Below are positions 1 to 5,022 of a stretch of DNA of 5,022 nucleotides, in pieces. The stretch is taken from NCBI GenBank assembly GCA_025363495.1, contig JANYDR010000519.1, forward strand, positions 1 through 5,022. The letters run 5' to 3'. The DNA comes from Cyclobacteriaceae bacterium (GTDB lineage Bacteria; Bacteroidota; Bacteroidia; Cytophagales; Cyclobacteriaceae). Numbering within the stretch: the stretch's first letter is position 1; every line of letters starts with the position of its first letter. Both the position numbers and the translations under genes were made by a program. Below the pieces are notes generated by a model, which saw only the letters and a program-made list of their open reading frames with translations, was not told where the DNA came from and made no database searches.

Positions 1-1
1 A

Positions 2-1051
2 TTTAATAAAGAGAAAAATAAGGCATATCGACACGGGGAATGTGTCCGGTGGATCATGAAAGACGACTCAGGTGAAACCATTGGCCGTGTTGCCGCCTTT
101 ATTGTTGAGAAAAATGTTAACAAAGGAAATGACCAACCTACGGGGGGAATGGGATTCTTTGAATGCATCAATGATAAGGAAATGGCCTTTAAGCTTTTTG
201 ATCAATGTAAAACCTGGTTGAAAGAAAAAGGTATGGAAGCCATGGATGGCCCTATCAATTTTGGGAACAAAGACCGTTGGTGGGGGTTGCTCGTGGAGGG
301 ATTTGAGAATGAACCAAATTATCAATGCAATTATAATTTTCCATACTACCAGGATTTTTTTGAATCGTACGGGTTTCAATTATACTTTAATCAATTGACG
401 TTTGCCCGTAAAGTAATGAAACCTCTTTCGGAAAAGCTTTATAAAAAAGCGAATCTGATCGCAAAGAATCCTGATTATAGCTTTCGCTTCATACCCAAGA
501 AGGAACTCATCAGACTCCCGGAATATTTGAAAATTGTCTACAATAAAGCCTGGGCTAACAGGGCTGAGAATCCTGAACTGAACCAGGCACAGGCAACTTT
601 GCTTGTAAAGCAAATGAAACCGATCCTCGATGAACGTTTGCTTTGGTTTGGATTTTATAAAGACGAACCGGTTGCTTTTTTTATTTCATTACCAGAGATC
701 AATCAGATATTTAAATATGTTAATGGGAAGCTGGATTGGCTGGGGAAATTGAAATTTCTTTGGCATAAACTTAATAATACCAACAAAAAGGCATTTGGAA
801 TTTTGTTTGGGGTGGTGCCGGAGCATCAGGGTGAGGGCGTTGATGGAGCCCTTATAATGGCCTCACGCGAACTTTGGCAATCGAACAAGTTGCCGTATGT
901 CGATTTTGAAATGAATTGGATTGGTGATTTCAATCCAAAGATGATACAAGTCGTTGAGCAAGTTGGTGGGTACGTTGCAAAACGACACGTCACCTATCGA
1001 AAGCTGTTTGATGAGACTAAACCGTTCAGACGACATCCGATTTTGAGATAG
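2..1051 (+). CDS. GNAT-like N-acyltransferase family protein, 5'-truncated by the window edge
   Basis: The reading frame is open from base 2, so the ATG at 56 is an internal methionine. The 18 codons before it encode conserved-looking residues (FNKEKNKAYRHGECVRWI) that lead directly into the IGRVAAFI segment. The visible part is 349 residues. Family-like motifs, numbered from the fragment start, are TGGMGFFECIND at about 47-58, DGPINFG at about 82-88 followed by a WWGLLVEGF stretch, and a C-terminal GNAT-like block. In that block VVPEHQGEGV (about 271-280) resembles the acetyl-CoA pyrophosphate loop (Q-x-G-x-G). The tail holds WIGDFNPKM and a TYRKLFD motif. This matches, from memory, a conserved Bacteroidota protein usually annotated as a GNAT-family or hypothetical protein. 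The substrate is unknown. It sits 2 nt before the VTT membrane gene and probably shares its transcript. The promoter and true start lie upstream of the window. The family call is fairly sure; enzymatic activity is inferred. Confidence 0.7.
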   Translation, partial: FNKEKNKAYRHGECVRWIMKDDSGETIGRVAAFIVEKNVNKGNDQPTGGMGFFECINDKEMAFKLFDQCKTWLKEKGMEAMDGPINFGNKDRWWGLLVEGFENEPNYQCNYNFPYYQDFFESYGFQLYFNQLTFARKVMKPLSEKLYKKANLIAKNPDYSFRFIPKKELIRLPEYLKIVYNKAWANRAENPELNQAQATLLVKQMKPILDERLLWFGFYKDEPVAFFISLPEINQIFKYVNGKLDWLGKLKFLWHKLNNTNKKAFGILFGVVPEHQGEGVDGALIMASRELWQSNKLPYVDFEMNWIGDFNPKMIQVVEQVGGYVAKRHVTYRKLFDETKPFRRHPILR

Positions 1052-1053
1052 AC

Positions 1054-1632
1054 ATGCAGGAAGAAGAAACACGATCAAGCTTTTTATGGAAAAACCTGCT
1101 ACGCGGGTTAGCCTGGTTTGCTGTTATCATTACCGCGTACATTTTTGCAAGTGAGGATTTAAAGGTCTATCAAAAGGAGATTAATGATATTGGTGACCGA
1201 TTGCCCCTTTTGCTGGGAATCTTTACTGTTTCAGAAGTGGTGTTTGGAATTATTCCTCCTGAGTTGTTCATGATGATCTGGCAGTCTAAGGGAATTCTTT
1301 CAGAATATGTTGTCAACCTTGGCTACCTGACATTGATTTCATATGCCGCCGGTGTGCTCGGGTATTACATCGGGCATTACTTTTCAAAAACGAATTTGTA
1401 CCAAAAAATCAGCGACCGTTATCTGAAGCAATATGACAAACAGCTAAAAAAATTCGGCATTTACCTTGTATTGGTAGGGGCTATAACGCCAGTTCCTTTT
1501 TCTGCTACCTGCATGTTAGCAGGATCGGTCAATATCCCAATAAAAGATTTTCTGCTTATCTGTATCTCCCGCATTTTACGGTTTGCAGTATATGGGTGGA
1601 TGGTGTGGACGTTTCCAAGCTGGTTTGCGTAG
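1054..1632 (+). CDS. VTT/DedA-like (SNARE-associated) polytopic inner-membrane protein
   Basis: This 192-residue protein has about five hydrophobic segments: roughly 14-32, 50-76, 89-110, 133-157 and 165-188. Between them lie features of the VTT (DedA/TMEM41/VMP1) fold. These are an acidic-glycine-proline segment (E61 then GIIPPE at 65-70) matching the re-entrant 'PgE' region, a YYIGHYFSK stretch (about 104-112), a basic amphipathic segment (about 115-132), and TPVPFSATCMLAG (145-157) in place of the usual R-x-x-P segment. Arginines 173 and 176 sit in the last helix region. VTT proteins are linked to phospholipid or polyprenyl-phosphate movement across membranes; a specific substrate cannot be read here. 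The canonical arginine of the F-x-R-x-x-P motif appears to be threonine, as in divergent YqaA-like members. The ATG follows the upstream stop after 2 nt (TAG-ac-ATG), indicating translational coupling with the acyltransferase gene. No strong terminator follows. Confidence 0.75.
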   Translation: MQEEETRSSFLWKNLLRGLAWFAVIITAYIFASEDLKVYQKEINDIGDRLPLLLGIFTVSEVVFGIIPPELFMMIWQSKGILSEYVVNLGYLTLISYAAGVLGYYIGHYFSKTNLYQKISDRYLKQYDKQLKKFGIYLVLVGAITPVPFSATCMLAGSVNIPIKDFLLICISRILRFAVYGWMVWTFPSWFA

Positions 1633-1817
1633 CGATTTTTTTGCCGTGAACTCTAAGGCTCAGCTGGATAGGTGATATTCCTAACTTTATTATCAGATTT
1701 TGTGATTACTAAACTGAATGCATTCCCCACAGATCTCACAGATTTAACTTACAGAATTTCTAAGAGTTCCACGAAAATCTGCGGGAAATTAAACTTAGAA
1801 TTAATTATCAAAGGAAT
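1633..1817. other. Convergent intergenic region without a clear terminator
   Basis: This gap separates the end of the VTT gene from the end of coaE. It holds a T7 run (1636-1642) just after the VTT stop codon but no convincing GC-rich stem before it. It also holds the degenerate repeat at 1723-1789. A second imperfect inverted pair is visible: GAACTCTAAG at 1648-1657 against CTAAGAGTTC at 1760-1769 (9 of 10 when inverted). CAGATTTTGTGA at 1694-1705 resembles the reverse complement of the right arm (1770-1781), so the element may extend further left than the core called here. No plausible gene is present. Confidence 0.5.
1723..1789. repeat. Degenerate ACAGAT/TCTGCGGG inverted-repeat element between convergent genes
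   Basis: The left arm carries three spaced units: ACAGAT at 1729-1734, ACAGAT at 1738-1743 and ACAGAA at 1751-1756. The right arm ends in AAAATCTGCGGGAAAT (1774-1789). The outer ends pair as an imperfect inverted repeat: TTCCCCACAGAT on the plus strand against TTTCCCGCAGAT on the minus strand, 10 of 12 identical. The 'CCRCAGATnnCACAGATTT ... AATCTGCGGGAAA' style resembles short dispersed intergenic repeats that I recall in many Bacteroidota genomes. The copy is decayed and has no coding capacity. Its position between two converging transcription units is typical of such elements. A role in 3'-end processing or bidirectional termination is possible but only inferred. Confidence 0.5.
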
Positions 1818-2429
1818 TTATCGAGATGTTCCTTGTGAAATAAGACTCTCATGAATTTCAAGCACCTGCGGAATAACCATCCTGCTATCGTCATTATAAA
1901 TAATATAATCAGCTCTCTTCAGTTTTTCTTCTTCAGGCCATTGACTATTTATGATAGCTTTTATTTGTTCTATGGTTCTTTGCGGATCACGCAAGGAAAC
2001 TCGTTTAATTCTGATTCCTTCGGGAGCCGACACGACAATCATTTTATCAATGGAGGCATTCGCGCCAACTTCATACAACAATGCAGCTTCTCTTAAAATG
2101 TATGGAACCCCAATCTGTTCATTTGCCCAATGAATGTAGTCAGCACTTATTCTTGGATGGACAAGACTGTTCAATTTTTCCAATCGGTCCTTTTTTCCAA
2201 ATGTAGCCGAACTTAAATATTTCCGATCAAGACTGCCATCGGCCCTGTAAGAAGTCTGTCCAAATTCTTTCTTAATTTGTTCGATGAGGACAGTATCGGT
2301 CATCATCAGGACTTTTGCTTGGCTATCGGCATCGTATACTGGGACACCCAGTGTCTTAAAAATCTGGCACACCAGACTTTTCCCGGAGCCAATACCACCT
2401 GTTATCCCTACCTGAAGAGGCCGATCCAT
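1818..2429 (-). CDS. coaE: Dephospho-CoA kinase
   Basis: CoaE phosphorylates the 3'-hydroxyl of the ribose in dephospho-CoA using ATP, the last step of coenzyme A synthesis in the cytoplasm. The 203-residue product has normal length for the family. Residues 8-18 (GITGGIGSGKS) contain the Walker A P-loop, with K17 and S18 contacting ATP phosphates. The DAD motif at 33-35, with D33 the likely catalytic base, is followed by the usual A38. LVHPRI (89-94) and a REAALLYE segment (about 112-119) are family signatures. The lid/adenine region has basic residues (RIKRV) and a QWPEEEKLKRADYII stretch, with the conserved Q before PEEEK, as in Bacteroidota orthologues. The ATG lies 3 nt after the ybbR stop (TAA-gat-ATG), so translation is probably coupled and the gene is last in the yajC-ybbR-coaE operon. 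No key residue appears missing. Confidence 0.97.
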   Translation of the reverse strand: MDRPLQVGITGGIGSGKSLVCQIFKTLGVPVYDADSQAKVLMMTDTVLIEQIKKEFGQTSYRADGSLDRKYLSSATFGKKDRLEKLNSLVHPRISADYIHWANEQIGVPYILREAALLYEVGANASIDKMIVVSAPEGIRIKRVSLRDPQRTIEQIKAIINSQWPEEEKLKRADYIIYNDDSRMVIPQVLEIHESLISQGTSR

Positions 2430-2432
2430 ATC

Positions 2433-3383
2433 TTAATATCTCTTTACCATCACAGAGTCGATGTGTACGATTTGAGCATATTCAGGTAATCCTTTTAACG
2501 ATGGCAAAAAAGATCTTGTTTCTCCTTTTGAGACATCTGTAAAGTCTTCTGACAAGCTAAGCAGGATTGATTCTGATAAGAAATGATTGTGTTGACTTTG
2601 AGGTATGGTGAAAACACATTGAACACTATCTTTATCTATTTCAGTACCCCATGGAAATTTTGGAGTTTTCAATTTAAGATAACGAACAATTTCTTCAATA
2701 GCCCCCACCTCAAACATAACTTCAGCGACCGGCGGATTACGACTGATCAATTCGCTATTGCTTACAACTACCTCAACGTTTTCTCTCACATTTTTGCTGA
2801 CCCGCGAAGCATTCACTTTTAATACGATAGTATCGCTTAGGCTTTCCAAAAAACTTTTTGGGCCTTGTAACGCAACTGAATCGGGCAAAATGACGATGGG
2901 ACTTGACCTACCAAAATTTTTCTTAAAGGAAACACCTTGAAGGTCCGCCTTCAGTTTAATTTTCCGGGTAGATAGTGGTTCAATGTTTAACCGCAGTGTG
3001 TCGGTAACGATGAAGTTTACATGCAATGCACCAATCTGACTTGCTACAATCGGAGAAAGTGCACCTGCTACAATCTTGCGGGTTTCCACGGGGCGTTCAA
3101 GAGGCATGGAAATGACTGGCACCTTCAAGCCAAGGCTTTTTCTGAATAATTCCCATCCGTTGCCACTTACGTTAAGGGATAACGAAGCGGGCAATGGTTC
3201 CACAGGAGTGTATTTCGCACCATCAAACTCAAAATGAATTGGGAAGCGAAGATTCGTAGCGTAGTTTTTATTCAGCGCATTAAAGATCCAGAAAACGGCG
3301 GCCGCAAAAAGACAAAGTGCCAACGCTTTCCAGTTAGTGCGGTCAAACCGCAGAAGGTTGCTGATGGCACGGAAGAAATTCAC
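2433..3383 (-). CDS. YbbR-domain (CdaR-like) membrane-anchored periplasmic protein, GTG start
   Basis: The 316-residue protein begins with a short basic cytoplasmic tail, then one membrane helix at about residues 19-37 (rich in A, L, F and W). The rest is extracytoplasmic and beta-rich, as expected for tandem YbbR domains. Recognisable pieces are the NKNYATNLRFPIHFEF stretch after the helix, VSGNGWELFRK (about 72-82), and the ILPDSVALQGPKSFLESL segment, which matches the 'P..v.v.Gp.s.l..l' core of YbbR repeats. In Firmicutes the relative CdaR regulates the di-adenylate cyclase CdaA. No cdaA is visible here, so that role should not be transferred. The start is GTG at 3383. An in-frame TAA lies two codons upstream and no ATG occurs near the N-terminus, so GTG is well supported. 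It starts 19 nt after the yajC stop and ends 3 nt before coaE. Confidence 0.88.
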   Translation of the reverse strand: MNFFRAISNLLRFDRTNWKALALCLFAAAVFWIFNALNKNYATNLRFPIHFEFDGAKYTPVEPLPASLSLNVSGNGWELFRKSLGLKVPVISMPLERPVETRKIVAGALSPIVASQIGALHVNFIVTDTLRLNIEPLSTRKIKLKADLQGVSFKKNFGRSSPIVILPDSVALQGPKSFLESLSDTIVLKVNASRVSKNVRENVEVVVSNSELISRNPPVAEVMFEVGAIEEIVRYLKLKTPKFPWGTEIDKDSVQCVFTIPQSQHNHFLSESILLSLSEDFTDVSKGETRSFLPSLKGLPEYAQIVHIDSVMVKRY

Positions 3384-3402
3384 GGCTTATCTGTCAGCAT
3401 TA

Positions 3403-3726
3403 TCAGGCAGTTGGCTTGGCTGAGTTTGCTGCTTTAGTTGAATCCATGGATACAGATGACTTAGAAAATTTGATGCGGGCACCGCGTTCAAATTCGAGAA
3501 TGAGAGTATCGCCTTCTATTTCTGCAACACGGCCATGAGCACCACCAATGGTTACTACGAGGTCACCCTTCTTTATTTCATCAACAAATTTTTTCTGGTC
3601 TTTTGTTTTCTTTTGCTGGGGACGGATCATAAAGAAATAGAAAATCACGATCATCAAACCGATCATGACATAAAAGCTGATACCGGAACCGGGAGCCTGA
3701 GCTTGTAGGATTATAATAGGAATCAT
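3403..3726 (-). CDS. yajC: Preprotein translocase subunit YajC
   Basis: YajC is a small inner-membrane partner of SecD and SecF and associates with the SecYEG translocon, where it is usually non-essential. The 107-residue product has the standard architecture: a short N-terminal segment, one membrane helix at about residues 16-34, the signature FYFFMIRPQQKKTKDQ directly after it, and a cytoplasmic domain containing the family-typical IKKGDLVVTIGGAHGRV and the hydrophobic-acidic strand EGDTLILEF. The tail is low-complexity and rich in S, A and K. It is the first gene of a three-gene operon with ybbR and coaE. A consensus promoter lies just upstream, and a terminator separates it from the DUF1573 gene. 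The ATG at 3726 is the natural start, with only one short residue block before the helix. No Shine-Dalgarno sequence is visible. Confidence 0.97.
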   Translation of the reverse strand: MIPIIILQAQAPGSGISFYVMIGLMIVIFYFFMIRPQQKKTKDQKKFVDEIKKGDLVVTIGGAHGRVAEIEGDTLILEFERGARIKFSKSSVSMDSTKAANSAKPTA

Positions 3727-3745
3727 AGTTAAATATTTTGCACGT

Positions 3746-3753
3746 CAAAGGTA
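3746..3753 (-). promoter_or_regulatory. Bacteroidota -7 box (TACCTTTG) for yajC-ybbR-coaE
   Basis: Read on the minus strand, TACCTTTG is a perfect match to the Bacteroidota primary sigma -7 consensus TAnnTTTG. Nineteen bases lie between it and the yajC ATG, so the predicted leader is very short. The upstream -33 area is T-rich (TTTT) without a clear TTG, so only the -7 element is strong. It lies immediately downstream of the intrinsic terminator, which supports an independent transcription unit. Confidence 0.65.
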
Positions 3754-3780
3754 GGAGTTTTTTCGACGGAAAAAGGTAAA

Positions 3781-3812
3781 AGCGAAAAGTCCCCCGTTTA
3801 TGGCGGGGGACT
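3781..3812 (-). terminator. Rho-independent terminator after the DUF1573 lipoprotein gene
   Basis: On the minus strand a perfect 9-bp stem, AGTCCCCCG with CGGGGGACT, closes a 7-nt loop (CCATAAA). It is followed by TTTCGCTTTT. The stem occupies 3804-3812 and 3788-3796. It begins 22 nt after the lipoprotein stop codon. The plus-strand side has no T-run after the stem, so termination should be directional. This ends the lipoprotein transcript before yajC. Confidence 0.9.
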
Positions 3813-3834
3813 CAATCTGTTATGATTTTTACGA

Positions 3835-4386
3835 CTACTTAGCCGGACCGTTTTGATCTGCCTTTGGAGTAACCATCGCTTTAAAGCGAAGGGTCGTGGT
3901 TTTAGGCCACGTGTTGGCAGTGACGGTAATGGTTTTGTTATTGATGCCAGCTTTTCCGTTTGTATCAAACTCAGCAGTAACAAAGCCGCTTCCGCCTACT
4001 GGTATAGGTTCCTGGGACCATTTAGGTACTGTGCAACCGCAAGAAGGCTGTGCGCTCTGAATGATCAGGGGAGCCTGACCAGTATTTTTAATTTTATAAG
4101 TATAAGACACCTTTGGACCTTCATTAACAGTTCCGAAATCATGGTCCGTTTGTTCAAACTGCGCAATAGGAAGAGGTCCCTCAGGTTTTTCCTCAGCTAC
4201 AGGAGTAGCAGTAGCAGCAGGTGTGGCAGTTGTAGCCGTGGCTGCACTACCGCCTTTATTTGTTTCTAATTGTGCGAGCCGGCTTTCAAGTTCGGCAATG
4301 CGTTTTTCTGCTTTTCTGTCGGAACAGTTAGTTAAGAATAGCACAGTACATGCTATCATTACTAAGGTTGAAATGCTGCGTTTCAT
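3835..4386 (-). CDS. DUF1573 domain lipoprotein with N-terminal coiled coil
   Basis: The 183-residue protein starts with a lipoprotein signal peptide: MKRS, a hydrophobic core (residues 5-18), then LTNC with the probable lipidated cysteine at position 21. Asparagine before the cysteine is slightly off the usual small-residue pattern. Residues 26-44 form a short coiled coil with I30, L33, L37 and L40 in a/d spacing. Residues 45-70 are an Ala/Thr/Pro-rich, probably disordered linker. The DUF1573 domain (about 72-178) is an Ig/ASH-like fold, with FEQTDHDFGTVNEG, the NTGQAPL segment, the hallmark SCGCT at 115-119, and a later FDTNGKAG stretch. The family is very common in Bacteroidota and often lies near nusB and yajC; its molecular role is not established. 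C116 and C118 may form a disulphide or bind a ligand (inference). It is followed by a strong terminator, and 72 nt separate it from the ytxH-like gene. Confidence 0.92.
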   Translation of the reverse strand: MKRSISTLVMIACTVLFLTNCSDRKAEKRIAELESRLAQLETNKGGSAATATTATPAATATPVAEEKPEGPLPIAQFEQTDHDFGTVNEGPKVSYTYKIKNTGQAPLIIQSAQPSCGCTVPKWSQEPIPVGGSGFVTAEFDTNGKAGINNKTITVTANTWPKTTTLRFKAMVTPKADQNGPAK

Positions 4387-4412
4387 ACACGTTAAATTTA
4401 ATCTTCAGTTTG

Positions 4413-4439
4413 TAAAATTATTCAGAAATTCTTCTTCAA
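4413..4439 (-). promoter_or_regulatory. Possible weak promoter for the DUF1573 lipoprotein gene
   Basis: On the minus strand TAATTTTA (4420-4413) matches the TAnnTTTG -7 consensus except for the last base. A TTG (4439-4437) lies 16 nt upstream, slightly closer than usual. The box ends 26 nt before the lipoprotein ATG, comparable to the two better promoters here. The match is imperfect in AT-rich DNA, and read-through from the ytxH-like gene is an equally good explanation, since no clear terminator separates the two genes. Confidence 0.3.
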
Positions 4440-4446
4440 CTCAATC

Positions 4447-4463
4447 GTTAACAAAACGTTAAC
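4447..4463. repeat. GTTAAC-N5-GTTAAC inverted repeat
   Basis: Two copies of the self-complementary hexamer GTTAAC (4447-4452 and 4458-4463) are separated by AAAAC. The right copy covers the stop codon of the ytxH-like gene. The pair lies about 60-77 nt upstream of the lipoprotein start. It could be a protein-binding site or a weak AT-rich hairpin. A T-run follows on the plus strand only (4464-4470), the wrong direction for the neighbouring genes. Chance occurrence in AT-rich sequence cannot be excluded. Confidence 0.3.
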
Positions 4464-4770
4464 TTTTTTTACTTCCTCGTATCTGCTCAAGAAGATCATC
4501 CACATCTTCCAAAAGCCGTTCTGCTTTCCCCTTGGCTTCTGAAACTACTTTTTGACCTTGTGCCTTTGCTTCGGTTGTCAGCGGTGTCTCTTTACCTGAG
4601 ACCAGGTCATCAAGAAAATCTTCCAATACCTTCTTGTACTTGTCTAAACGAAAAGAGAGCTTTTCCCTTGTGTTTGATCCTTTATCAGGGGCATACAATA
4701 TTCCCAAAATGGCACCTGCCGCTGCTCCAGCGAGAAAGGCAATCATTGCATTATTACTTTTTTTACTCAT
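4459..4770 (-). CDS. YtxH-family small membrane-associated protein
   Basis: With the start at 4770 the product has 103 residues and the classic YtxH layout. A short polar N-terminus (MSKKSNN) leads into a glycine-zipper hydrophobic segment at about residues 8-27, with G15, G19 and G23 four apart. Then comes the signature LYAPDKGSNTREKL (25-38) and a long charged helical tail (about 40-100) likely to form a coiled coil. YtxH proteins are small, often general-stress-associated in Firmicutes, and have no known enzymatic activity. An ATG 12 codons upstream (4806) is in frame, but the TATCTTTG promoter box at 4789-4796 lies inside that extension. A transcript from it could not encode those residues, and MSKKSNN is a typical family beginning, so 4770 is preferred. 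It lies between nusB and the DUF1573 gene. Confidence 0.88.
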   Translation of the reverse strand: MSKKSNNAMIAFLAGAAAGAILGILYAPDKGSNTREKLSFRLDKYKKVLEDFLDDLVSGKETPLTTEAKAQGQKVVSEAKGKAERLLEDVDDLLEQIRGSKKS

Positions 4771-4788
4771 GACGAATGACTTAGAGGG

Positions 4789-4817
4789 CAAAGATAATTG
4801 TTTCATTTGACACCCAA
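4789..4817 (-). promoter_or_regulatory. Bacteroidota promoter (TTG -33, TATCTTTG -7) for the ytxH-like gene
   Basis: On the minus strand TATCTTTG (4796-4789) is a perfect match to TAnnTTTG, and TTG (4817-4815) lies 18 nt upstream as a -33 element. The box ends 18 nt before the ATG at 4770, nearly the same geometry as the yajC promoter. The predicted leader is only about 10-15 nt, with no Shine-Dalgarno sequence, which is usual in this phylum. This site also decides the start codon of the gene. Confidence 0.65.
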
Positions 4818-4900
4818 TAGCTATTAAAAACGCTCTTTTGAGAACCTAATTGCCCGTTTTTTTGAAAGGATAGGGCATCCTGATACCCACAACGATTCTG

Positions 4901-5022
4901 CTATTTGTTGTCCATAAGGCCTCGGCCGCTTTTCTTGATTTTCCCGCTATCCTTAAGATGTTTTGAAATAACGTCCAGAATTCCGTTTATAAACTGACGG
5001 CTTTTAGGAGTGCTGTATTGTT
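4901..5022 (-). CDS. nusB: Transcription antitermination factor NusB, C-terminal fragment
   Basis: Only the last 39 codons and the stop (TAG, 4901-4903) are inside the window; the frame is open to base 5020 and the gene continues beyond the edge. The fragment begins QYSTPKSRQFINGILDVISK, where the SRQFINGILD part matches the C-terminal 'kfVNGiLd' helix that ends NusB proteins. NusB binds NusE (ribosomal protein S10) and boxA RNA during rRNA antitermination. The tail after the helix is basic (KDSGKIKKSGRGLMDNK), as in Bacteroidota orthologues. Its location upstream of the DUF1573-yajC-ybbR-coaE genes agrees with the known gene order of the phylum. No canonical terminator with a T-run is visible in the 130 nt before the ytxH-like start, which instead contains the next promoter. 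Confidence 0.88.
   Translation of the reverse strand, partial: QYSTPKSRQFINGILDVISKHLKDSGKIKKSGRGLMDNK

Noticed and set aside
68..379. Minus-strand 103-codon open frame
   Set aside because: It is antisense to the well-supported acyltransferase gene; its hydrophobic look is a by-product of the opposite-strand codons.
1636..1642. T7 run after the VTT gene as an intrinsic terminator
   Set aside because: Only a 3-bp stem (GCT/AGC) can be formed before it, too weak for a confident terminator.
1729..1756. ACAGAT units as a CRISPR array
   Set aside because: Units are 6 nt with spacings of 9 and 13 nt, far too short for repeats and spacers, and no cas genes are nearby.
1672..1854. Plus-strand 60-codon open frame in the convergent gap
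   Set aside because: It runs through the degenerate repeat and into the antisense of coaE, has no recognisable domain and no start context.
4196..4260. GCA/GTA-like short repeats in the lipoprotein gene as a microsatellite
   Set aside because: They simply encode the Ala/Thr/Pro-rich linker and are not a regular tandem array.
3853..4269. Plus-strand 138-codon open frame
   Set aside because: It is antisense to the clearly recognised DUF1573 lipoprotein gene and its translation is arginine/serine-rich without family features.
4867..4888. Hairpins after nusB (AGGAT/ATCCT or GGGTAT/ATGCCC on the minus strand)
   Set aside because: The two stems are mutually exclusive and short, and neither is followed by a proper T-run (an A-run follows instead), so a terminator call is not justified.

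Overview
The window looks like chromosomal DNA from a member of the Bacteroidota, probably the Cytophagales or a related lineage (the order is a weak guess). Three things point there. The right-hand genes form a nusB / DUF1573 lipoprotein / yajC / ybbR / coaE neighbourhood that is typical of this phylum. Two promoters match the Bacteroidota primary-sigma -7 consensus TAnnTTTG. Shine-Dalgarno sequences are essentially absent.

Layout. Left, plus strand (1-1632): the 3' part of a GNAT-like acyltransferase gene that enters from outside the window, followed after only 2 nt by a VTT/DedA-like membrane protein gene. Middle (1633-1817): a convergent intergenic gap with a degenerate array of ACAGAT-type units in an imperfect inverted arrangement, resembling dispersed intergenic repeats of Bacteroidota genomes. 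Right, minus strand (1818-5022), in order of transcription: the C-terminal end of nusB at the window edge, a YtxH-family gene, a DUF1573 lipoprotein gene, a strong intrinsic terminator, then yajC, ybbR and coaE as a tight three-gene operon. The first two minus-strand units with clear promoters are ytxH-like (TATCTTTG) and yajC (TACCTTTG).

Function. Most of the right-hand genes serve core or envelope functions: transcription antitermination (NusB), Sec translocon accessory (YajC), a membrane-anchored periplasmic YbbR protein, a surface or periplasmic lipoprotein (DUF1573), a small membrane-associated YtxH protein, and the last step of coenzyme A synthesis (CoaE). The left pair combines a putative acyl-CoA-using enzyme with a polytopic membrane protein of a family linked to lipid scrambling or transport. 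A joint lipid role is possible but unproven.

I see no mobile element, CRISPR array, tRNA, rRNA or defence system. The region is mostly ordinary. Points worth a second look are the intergenic repeat, the insulation of yajC-ybbR-coaE by a terminator and promoter, the coiled-coil plus linker architecture of the DUF1573 lipoprotein, and the acyltransferase/VTT pairing.
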